A stretch of 6,678 bases of DNA from an uncultured Moraxella sp. Its GTDB lineage: Bacteria; Pseudomonadota; Gammaproteobacteria; Pseudomonadales; Moraxellaceae. The notes beneath the pieces are model-generated. The model was not told the origin of the DNA, did no database searches, and saw only the letters and a list, made by a program, of their open reading frames with translations. The stretch spans positions 1-6,678 of the forward strand of contig CALAPG010000354.1 of the NCBI GenBank assembly GCA_937889485.1. Reading direction: 5' to 3'. Shown here in pieces: positions 1 to 4,973 of this stretch (position 1 is its first letter; every line of letters begins with the position of its first letter). A program made the translations under genes and the position numbers.

Positions 1-51
1 CCATGTTGAACACAGAGGATAGATTTCTAAACCATCTATGCGATGGCGAAC
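1..51 (-). CRISPR. Inverted CRISPR fragment: one type I-F repeat plus partial spacer
   Basis: Positions 24-51 are the exact reverse complement of the 28-bp repeat found four times at 857-1064. Positions 1-23 are therefore the first 23 bases of a spacer that runs off the window edge; I see no match to it elsewhere in the window. In array orientation (- strand) the order is spacer (83 to 52), repeat (51 to 24), next spacer (23 to 1). The opposite orientation to the other repeats, with a phage gene in between, is not how a natural array is built and points to a junction created in assembly. The ATG at 38 lies inside this repeat, so it is not a real start codon for the portal gene that follows. 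Confidence 0.93.
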
Positions 52-85
52 TTACCTTACCACGCGGTCAGCCGTTCGCGTGTGG
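52..85 (-). other. Spacer/protospacer A in the portal gene, with CC PAM
   Basis: The 32 bp at 52-83 lie directly against the inverted repeat and are also in-frame portal coding sequence (YLTTRSAVRV...). On the - strand, the strand that reads spacer then repeat, the two bases 5' of the 32-mer are CC (GG at 84-85 on the + strand). That is the PAM used by type I-F interference complexes. Length, position and PAM together identify this stretch as a spacer and its phage target merged into one. A crRNA from it would be antisense to the portal coding strand. Confidence 0.85.
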
Positions 86-856
86 GAGTTGTGGTATCGC
101 AAGACCGAGCGCGTCAAGGTGTTGACCAACGCAGGCGGGTTGACTGGCGAAATTTTTGACAATGACCGCCACAAAGGATTGCTTGAGACTACCGACGCGG
201 ACACCAAAGAGATTGTGCGCGAGCAAATGTATATGGCCATGTATACCGCGCACACGGTTTTATATCATGGCAAATCTATCTATAAGCACAACCGCTTCCC
301 CTTCGTGCGCCGTTTGGCGTTTATGCACAAGAAAGATAAAACGCCGTATGGCGTGGTGCGTCAAATTATTGACCCACAGACTGATTTAAATGAGCGCAGA
401 AACTACGCACTATGGATGATGGCAAGCCGCCGTATTGTTGCCGATGAAGATGCGGTAGCGGATAAAGACGCAGCGATTGAAGAAGTATCTAAAGTCAACG
501 GCTATGTTGAGGTACGCACTGGCAAGCAATTTCAGGTATTAGAAAACAGCCAATTAGCCCCAGCGCATGTGGCGTTTGCGGAAATGGATAGCGCCTATCT
601 CAAGCAGATTAGTGGCGTGACCAGTGAAAATCGCGGTGTCAACAATAACGCCTTGTCGGGTATTGCTATTCAATCGCTGCAAGAGCAAGGCACGGTTATC
701 ACCACGCCTATCATTGACAATCATGTCATGGCCCATCAGCTAGAAGGCGAGTTGGTGTTATCACTGACCGAGCAGTTTATCAACCGTAAGATGCAATTTC
801 GCATTACTGGCAGTGACTTAAACCCCAAGAAACAAGAGTTTGTCACGCTTAACAGC
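52..856 (+). CDS. P22-type portal protein, internal fragment (both ends missing)
   Basis: This encodes about 268 residues of a podovirus portal, the dodecameric ring at the capsid vertex through which DNA is packaged and ejected. Family features recognised by eye are an early VRVWELWYRK strand, an HNRFPFVRRLAF segment followed by PYGVVRQIIDPQTDLNERR, and a late ISGVTSENRGVNNNALSG stretch leading to a long helix region. P22 gp1 is about 725 aa, so this is only the central third or so. The frame stays open from the ATG at 38 to 1012, but 38-51 and 857-1012 are CRISPR repeat and spacer sequence and should not be counted as protein. The fragment lies on the + strand while all other late genes here are on the - strand. 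In P22-like genomes the portal is co-directional with, and upstream of, the gp4/gp10-type genes, so its placement is probably an assembly effect. Family call confident; completeness clearly lacking. Confidence 0.87.
823..856 (+). other. Spacer/protospacer B in the portal gene, with CC PAM
   Basis: The 32 bp at 825-856 immediately precede the first forward repeat (857) and are in-frame portal sequence (the NPKKQEFVTLNS region). The two phage bases just 5' of them, at 823-824, are CC, the type I-F PAM on the correct side. This is the second portal-matching spacer. Its crRNA would be sense to the portal gene, the opposite strand to spacer A. Portal homology ends exactly at the spacer/repeat boundary. 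Confidence 0.87.
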
Positions 857-1064
857 GTTCGCCATCGCATAGATGGTTTAGAAACTGCGCCATCGCTTGA
901 CCCGCTGCCGCAGCTTGTTCGCCATCGCATAGATGGTTTAGAAATAAAAGGTGACCTTGTGGCATTGGCTGAAAAAGTTCGCCATCGCATAGATGGTTTA
1001 GAAATGCATTGATGACCAAGTCAAAAGAACAGTTAAGTTCGCCATCGCATAGATGGTTTAGAAA
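857..1064 (+). CRISPR. Type I-F CRISPR array segment: 4 repeats, 3 complete internal spacers
   Basis: Four identical 28-bp repeats lie at 857-884, 917-944, 977-1004 and 1037-1064, separated by 32-bp spacers at 885-916 (C), 945-976 (D) and 1005-1036 (E); the period is exactly 60 bp. The repeat begins GTTCGCCATC and ends TTTAGAAA. It holds a 5-bp stem CCATC/GATGG around a 5-nt GCATA loop. This matches the type I-F design, in which Cas6f (Csy4) cuts at the base of the stem and leaves an 8-nt 5' handle, here UUUAGAAA. The flanking 32-mers 825-856 and 1065-1096 are spacers too, so five spacers run through this segment. No leader, degenerate terminal repeat or cas gene is present, so array polarity by age cannot be set. 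I found no match for C, D or E within this window. Confidence 0.96.
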
Positions 1065-1096
1065 TTTCATCAAGTCAGCCACGTTAAACTTTCCAA
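1065..1096 (+). other. Spacer/protospacer F in the hydrolase gene (PAM side lost)
   Basis: The 32 bp after the last repeat are also in-frame coding sequence of the hydrolase on the - strand (IGKFNVADLMK). Because the repeat occupies the 5' side, the PAM cannot be seen. If the intact phage has CC there, the hydrolase codon after this lysine must be GGN, so glycine is predicted as the next residue. Related copies of the motif at 1182 and 1239 are preceded by TG, not CC. Confidence 0.75.
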
Positions 1097-1262
1097 TGCC
1101 TTGCTGAGATTGCACTGGCGGCTGCGCTTGTAAATCTGATACCTTAAACTGCCCTAACGGCTGTGGTGCTTGCGGTGTTTGCTTCATTAAGTCTGCCACA
1201 TTAAACTTACCTAAAGGCTGTGGTTTTTGGGCAGACTGTTTCATTAAATCAGCGACATTGAA
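1065..1262 (-). repeat. Four tandem 19-20-residue FNVADLM-type motifs in the hydrolase tail
   Basis: Motif starts are at residues 169 (FNVADLMKQ), 188 (FNVADLMKQ), 207 (FKVSDLQAQ) and 227 (FNVADLMK), spaced 19, 19 and 20 residues, each preceded by IG or LG. The linkers are rich in Q, P and A. At DNA level the copies at 1182-1213 and 1239-1270 resemble spacer F but carry several mismatches. The array may continue beyond the artificial break. Function is unknown; short linear binding motifs on a flexible linker would look like this. Confidence 0.85.
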
Positions 1263-1766
1263 GCTGCCAATGCCTTGTGGTGCAGCTTGCCCGCCGCTTT
1301 GTGGAACTTGAATCTTGCCACCCAAAAAGGCGTTAACTTGTTTCCATGATTTTGTGGGCTGTGGATGTGGTGATGTTGGCAGACTTGCCCATTCTGCACC
1401 CGACTTTGCAATAGCATTGGCAAAATCCCCTTTCAAAAGATGAGGCATTGCCCCGCGCTGAATCAGCAAGGCAACTGCGCCCAAATCTTGGTTTTGTGGA
1501 CCAAAATCACTAAAACCATACTTCCTTGCCAACCCATCCCAAGTGCTCTTTAAAAATTGATACTTGCCTGCTGCGCTTGTGGTATTCATGCGCCCATCGG
1601 TTTGACGAAAAGCCTTGCTATACCTTGGATGGTCAGCAAGGCTAGACAAACGACCACCACCGAACGCTGTATAATATCCATTGCCTTGCGTATGCTCGGT
1701 ATAGCTAATCAAATCAAGCATTTTACGGACATTGGGATTGTTTAGATACTGCTCTAGTCCTGCCAT
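1065..1766 (-). CDS. Lambda-R-type peptidoglycan hydrolase with FNVADLM repeats (C-terminus missing)
   Basis: The 234 visible residues begin with a lambda endolysin-like lytic transglycosylase domain (about residues 12-152). Matching landmarks are LISYTEHT with the likely catalytic Glu24, GGGRLSSLADHPR, SAAGKYQFLKSTWD, QRGAMPHLLKGD and AEWASLP. Such enzymes cleave the MurNAc-GlcNAc bond of the cell wall. After the domain come four copies of an F-(N/K)-V-(A/S)-D-L motif at residues 169, 188, 207 and 227 in Gln/Pro-rich linker. Lambda R stops at about 158 aa, so the tail is an extension. The gene's place after the ejection genes, where P22 has gene 16, suggests the N-terminus of an ejected virion hydrolase (compare the transglycosylase domain of T7 gp16) rather than a lysis enzyme. 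The ATG at 1766 lies 3 nt after the previous stop, with a weak GGA 9 nt upstream. The frame runs on to 849, but below 1065 it is CRISPR sequence; the true C-terminus is absent. Confidence 0.85.
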
Positions 1767-1769
1767 AAT

Positions 1770-3203
1770 TTAAAATCCATAGGCTGATAACGGTGGTCTT
1801 GGTTTACCGCTTGGTGTAGTTGGCGCTGCGATACCTTCAGGCGGGGCAGATGCGGCAGGATATCCGATTGTGCCGTTGTTCAGGTATTTTTCATTGAGCG
1901 CTTGCATTTGTCTCAATGCCGCCATGCGTGTAGCAACTGGCAGGCTTGCATTGCTCAAATCACCCGCCATCTGTTTATACATTTGCACGTCTTTATCAGA
2001 CTGCGGACCTTCCATTCTTGGCATATTTGAAACAAGTTGACCCGCAATCGTACTAAGCTGTGCCGTACCTTGCGCCCCTTCAGTTGACACGCCAAACCAA
2101 CTTGCCCCAGTATCTAATAGGCTACCAATGCCGCTACCTGTAGCCTTGCCGCTCGACAAGATTTGCTCGGCTTGCTGGGTTAATGATAGTACGTTTTGTG
2201 CCCGTTTTGTTTCCTGCTGCGGTGAGTTTTTGTTGCCGCTACCATCGCCCAATGACGTAGCTTGCTGTCCAGTTTTAGGGTCAATAAAAGCGTCTGCCGT
2301 GCCGTCAGGGTAAACGGTATAAACCTTGCCATTGATTAGCTGCTGCTTGCCTTTCGCTTTTTCAGCAGCAATCTCTTTTTCCGTGCGCTGGGTGGCTTGG
2401 TCTGCCGTATACATCGACCCCTTTAAGCTATTATCACTGCTATACATTGTGCCTTTTAAGCTATTATCACTGCTATACATACTCGCTTGAGTGGTACGCG
2501 CATTGTTACGTTCAGACGTTTGATTGGTGTCAATCGTATTTTGGCGCGATGTCTGATTATCAAGCGCATTGTCAGCCGTGGTAAGATTGTATTTCGGGTC
2601 TTGAATCCCCTTATACAGAGCAAACGCAAATTTCTGTGCTTGTGCAGGGTCAGCAGGTAGATTGTTAATCAATCCTAGCTTTTGATTATAAGTCGCTTCA
2701 TCAATCAAGCCGCGTGATTTTTGAATCTCAAGTTGTGCAATGCCCGCGTTTTTACCGCCGTTTAGCACCGAGCCCCATACCATTGAGTCAAGTTTGGTAT
2801 TTTGGTCAATGCCAAGCCCTGTGGTCTCAACACCAACCTTTGTACCCTCTGCGGTTGTTTTGCCGGCTTCTGCATCATTTTTGTGACCCAGCGCCAAAGT
2901 TTGCGCGGTATCTGCATAGGTTTTATTCAAATCTGCATCAAACTTTAAGCCATCTTTAAGTGCCTTTGCTTCAGACGCTCGATTGTCGTTATACTGCTGC
3001 ATAAGCTGTGGGGCAAATAGCTTGTGCTTTTGAGCAAATGCCTTTTCTTCCTCGGGTGTTGCCATTTTATTCATGTCGTTAATTTGACGGGCAAGCAATA
3101 ATTTACCAAATGCACCGCCAAGTTCGCCCAGCATATTCATGTTATTGGCTTGCTGTGCTTGCGCGGCTAGTGTGCCGTTTGTGATGATACTAGGGTCTAA
3201 CAT
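1770..3203 (-). CDS. Probable ejection / internal virion protein (P22 gp20 position)
   Basis: This 477-residue protein is low in Cys and Trp and rich in Ala, Gln, Asn, Ser and Thr, typical of podovirus proteins packed inside the capsid and ejected with the DNA. It opens with MLDPSIITNGTLAAQ and a Gly/Ala/Leu stretch (LGELGGAFGKLLLARQ, residues 25-40). Long polar helical segments follow, then three 11-residue repeats at 242-274, and a charged helix with a short GKVYTVYPDGT segment (residues 292-302). The C-terminal third is helical and ends in a proline-rich tail. There is no clear catalytic motif. It sits between the DNA-transfer protein and the hydrolase, the place P22 uses for gene 20, so the role is inferred mainly from position and composition. 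The ATG at 3203 has a strong Shine-Dalgarno (GAGGTGA, 3207-3213) that overlaps the previous gene's stop. Confidence 0.7.
   Translation of the reverse strand: MLDPSIITNGTLAAQAQQANNMNMLGELGGAFGKLLLARQINDMNKMATPEEEKAFAQKHKLFAPQLMQQYNDNRASEAKALKDGLKFDADLNKTYADTAQTLALGHKNDAEAGKTTAEGTKVGVETTGLGIDQNTKLDSMVWGSVLNGGKNAGIAQLEIQKSRGLIDEATYNQKLGLINNLPADPAQAQKFAFALYKGIQDPKYNLTTADNALDNQTSRQNTIDTNQTSERNNARTTQASMYSSDNSLKGTMYSSDNSLKGSMYTADQATQRTEKEIAAEKAKGKQQLINGKVYTVYPDGTADAFIDPKTGQQATSLGDGSGNKNSPQQETKRAQNVLSLTQQAEQILSSGKATGSGIGSLLDTGASWFGVSTEGAQGTAQLSTIAGQLVSNMPRMEGPQSDKDVQMYKQMAGDLSNASLPVATRMAALRQMQALNEKYLNNGTIGYPAASAPPEGIAAPTTPSGKPRPPLSAYGF
2382..2480 (-). repeat. Three 33-bp tandem units coding 11-residue repeats
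   Basis: Residues 242-252 (MYSSDNSLKGT), 253-263 (MYSSDNSLKGS) and 264-274 (MYTADQATQRT) repeat with a period of 11 residues. The DNA of the first two (2421-2447 and 2454-2480) differs at one base in 27, so that duplication is recent; the third has drifted. An 11-residue (hendecad) period suits a long coiled coil and the unit can expand or shrink by slippage. Confidence 0.9.
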
Positions 3204-3206
3204 AAC

Positions 3207-3213
3207 TCACCTC
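3207..3213 (-). promoter_or_regulatory. Ribosome binding site of the ejection protein gene
   Basis: GAGGTGA on the - strand lies 3 nt before the ATG at 3203 and overlaps the TGA stop of the upstream gene (3212-3214). It fixes the start and implies coupled translation. Confidence 0.75.
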
Positions 3214-3868
3214 AAATTACTGGATTCATAAATTTTGCAGCCGTGCCCGCCAAACCAAGCAATGACCCAAAGCCATTAGCGACACTATTACCCGCCGCAA
3301 TCGTGCCTGCCGCTTGAGCATTTGCCCCCTGCATCGTGTTTCCTGCAATCGCTTGCGCGGTTTGTGTGCCTGCGTTGCCTGTTTGCGCTGCCGCATTTTG
3401 CCCGATGCCTACCAAGTTTGATAAACGATTGTATTGGTTGGTTTGGTCAGCATTAAATCGATTATAAGCATTTTGATACTCTTGGCTTGCGGACTCTTGA
3501 CCATAGTTTTGCAGGGCTTTAAGCGTTGCCCCCGACAATAAACCGCCTTGCGCCGCTGCACTACCTTGAATGGCGTTATTGCCTTGATTGACACGAAATT
3601 GGTAGCTAGGGTCATCATAAATATCTTGACCCGAGTAGGTTTGATTAAAAAAACCATTAGGCTGCATTTTGCCCATTAATTGTGCCAGTGCATCACTACC
3701 AGCCGTGCGATACGGGTTTAAATCGCCTCGCACCTGGTCAAACATATCTTTTTGAATTTGACTTGCTTTGTCCGCTGCCTCTGCTTGAGTTTTTGCCGCA
3801 TTTTTCGCGGCTTTTGCTTGCTTATTAGCACCTGTTATGCTACCAATGGCATCGCCAACAAATGACAT
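3212..3868 (-). CDS. DNA-transfer / internal virion protein (P22 gp7-like)
   Basis: This 218-residue protein resembles the podovirus proteins usually annotated as DNA transfer or internal virion protein, which are packaged in the head and help move DNA into the host. It starts MSFVGDAIGSITGANKQ and continues as an Ala/Lys/Gln-rich helix (residues 14-45). The family-like core is at residues 84-137: DDPSYQFRVNQG, then AAAQGGLLSGATLKAL, then SQEYQNAYNRF. The C-terminus is Ala/Gly-rich with a mildly hydrophobic stretch (GFGSLLGLAGTAA, 199-211) that could touch membrane. The ATG at 3868 follows the GNAT stop with a 1-nt gap and has AGGGGAA 4-5 nt upstream, inside the preceding gene. Recognition rests on the SYQFRVNQG to NAYNRF region; the precise P22 equivalent is less sure. 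Confidence 0.82.
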   Translation of the reverse strand: MSFVGDAIGSITGANKQAKAAKNAAKTQAEAADKASQIQKDMFDQVRGDLNPYRTAGSDALAQLMGKMQPNGFFNQTYSGQDIYDDPSYQFRVNQGNNAIQGSAAAQGGLLSGATLKALQNYGQESASQEYQNAYNRFNADQTNQYNRLSNLVGIGQNAAAQTGNAGTQTAQAIAGNTMQGANAQAAGTIAAGNSVANGFGSLLGLAGTAAKFMNPVI

Positions 3869-3869
3869 A

Positions 3870-4316
3870 TTATTCCCCTAATTTTTTAAACATAATCGTT
3901 TCGATTGACTCAAAACCCTTGTGCTGCCAAAGCTTACTATTATCTTTGGCTTGTAGATTTGCGAGCGTCCAAAAGCTGGCGCGCTCTTTGATATACTGCG
4001 TTGAATATTCGAGTAGCTTTGCTGAGTGTTTGCGATGTTCAGGCAATACAAAAATCGCATCGGTATGTGCGTGCACATAACCTTTATGCCGCATCATTGG
4101 TGTGGTAAATATCCAGTGAAAACCAATAGCCTTACCGTTTTCTCGCATCACCAAGCAATGAAAACGGTCGCAACGTTCAACAGCGTGATACATCTCTGTG
4201 TCAAAATCGAGTTTTAAGCCAGTAAAACGCGCCTCTTCTAACGCAAAAACCTGTTCACATAGCGGCATAAGCTCATTAATGCAGTCCGCCCACTTTTCGC
4301 GGTCAATGGTTATCAT
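3870..4316 (-). CDS. GNAT-like acetyltransferase-fold protein in the virion operon
   Basis: This 148-residue protein has the look of a small GNAT-fold protein. An N-terminal helix (WADCINELMPLCEQ, 9-22) leads to a strand pair (FHCLVMRENGKAIGFHWIF, 52-70). Next comes the motif-A strand and turn DAIFVLPEHRKHSAKLL (86-102), and last the motif-B-like LWQHKGFE (129-136). Active enzymes normally have R/Q-x-x-G-x-G/A in motif A for acetyl-CoA pyrophosphate; here it reads EHRKHSAK, with the first glycine lost. Acetyl-CoA binding is therefore open to doubt and a structural role is possible; T7 gp13, a virion-assembly protein, has been linked to the GNAT fold. Start ATG 4316 overlaps the upstream stop (ATGA), with GGA about 9 nt upstream. 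No substrate can be inferred. Confidence 0.72.
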   Translation of the reverse strand: MITIDREKWADCINELMPLCEQVFALEEARFTGLKLDFDTEMYHAVERCDRFHCLVMRENGKAIGFHWIFTTPMMRHKGYVHAHTDAIFVLPEHRKHSAKLLEYSTQYIKERASFWTLANLQAKDNSKLWQHKGFESIETIMFKKLGE

Positions 4317-4639
4317 ACAGACTGTTCCATGATTGATAGCGTAGCATTAGCGCCTTGCCCTACAAGCACCACTTGCATACCTTCAGTGAGTACATGATTG
4401 ATGACTTCAGGACAAAGATAACCTTCATTGGTGCCCAGTGTTTTTTTAACCAAGCGATTAGAAGCTTGCACTGAGCCACTAGCAGGGACTAAATATACCT
4501 CAATGCTAATCGGGCTTTCTGTGGCGTTGTGAAATGTTAATGCGCGGATTTGTGCAACTGACAGCCCAGGCACGACATAAGCAATATTATTATCTGCAAC
4601 TAGACTTTGCGGTTTAAATGGGTTTAGATATCGAATCAT
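4313..4639 (-). CDS. Small conserved-type phage protein, function unknown
   Basis: I choose the ATG at 4639 (MIRYLNPFKP..., 108 residues), which overlaps the upstream gene's stop by 26 nt and has GTGAG upstream. An in-frame ATG at 4678 would add 13 residues (MIWSLCQPVRLLP) deeper in the upstream gene and looks less likely. The protein reads as alternating short strands: IAYVVPG, IRALTFHNAT, ISIEVYLVPAS, a Ser/Asn/Arg segment, EGYLCPEVINHVL and MQVVLVGQGANATLSIM. This pattern recalls short beta-sandwich proteins often found among phage neck, tail and fibre genes (the VYLVP ... ANRL ... YLCPE signature). It has no signal peptide or membrane span. A virion accessory role is inferred from the flanking genes only. 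Confidence 0.65.
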   Translation of the reverse strand: MIRYLNPFKPQSLVADNNIAYVVPGLSVAQIRALTFHNATESPISIEVYLVPASGSVQASNRLVKKTLGTNEGYLCPEVINHVLTEGMQVVLVGQGANATLSIMEQSV

Positions 4640-4973
4640 GGGCAATAATCTCACTGGTTGGCATAGCGACCATATCAAAAGTGGGTGATGGGTTTACAGA
4701 TACAGCAACCATCGGCATAGTTTCAGCATGCATAACGGGCAATGCTACTGTATCAAATTGGGTGTTAGACATATTTAGCAACATTTGCCCTGTTAGCGAC
4801 TGCGTTGGCAGTTGGCTTGATAGCTGTAGCAAAGTAAGCGAATCCGCCAAATCGCCTACGTTTAGCATTGACGCTAGTTTTTCAAAGAATCGCACCCAAG
4901 TTTGGTTCATCACGCCATTGGCATACATCGGCTCAATGATGGGAACTTGTGATACGCGGGGAATTTGTGGCAT
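4614..4973 (-). CDS. Small phage virion-region protein, function unknown
   Basis: This 119-residue protein starts directly after the gp10-like stop (TAAATG) behind a strong AGGTGAG site. Its N-terminus has Pro-rich spacing and then YANGVMNQTWVRFFEKL (residues 17-33); an N-x-x-W-x-x-FF pattern is common near the start of short phage structural proteins encoded near tail genes. A Leu/Gln helix follows (42-56), then a Met/Val/Pro-rich tail with loose repeats (FDTVALPVMHAETMPMVAV, FDMVAMPTSE). No enzymatic motif is seen. The long + strand frame over the same bases is a shadow. Confidence 0.65.
   Translation of the reverse strand: MPQIPRVSQVPIIEPMYANGVMNQTWVRFFEKLASMLNVGDLADSLTLLQLSSQLPTQSLTGQMLLNMSNTQFDTVALPVMHAETMPMVAVSVNPSPTFDMVAMPTSEIIAHDSISKPI

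Noticed and set aside
38..1012. A single 324-residue portal protein with VRHRIDGLE repeats
   Set aside because: The start codon and the last 52 residues are CRISPR repeat and spacer DNA; only 52-856 is portal sequence.
857..1064. Repeats as phage regulatory iterons or attachment sites
   Set aside because: Exact 28/32 spacing, the type I-F stem-loop and the TTTAGAAA end fit CRISPR fully; the unique 32-mers between them would be unexplained for iterons.
857..1064. Phage-encoded mini-array as a new anti-host or inter-phage system
   Set aside because: The outer spacers match this same phage, so it would target itself; no cas gene or leader is present and both edges break genes. Kept only as an alternative in the findings.
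1065..1262. FNVADLM coding repeats as part of the CRISPR array, because their spacing is near 60 bp
   Set aside because: The copies are imperfect, 57-60 bp apart, conserved at protein level and unrelated to the 28-bp repeat.
849..1766. A 305-residue hydrolase ending in FLNHLCDGE repeats
   Set aside because: Everything below 1065 is array DNA read on the - strand; the genuine part is 1065-1766.
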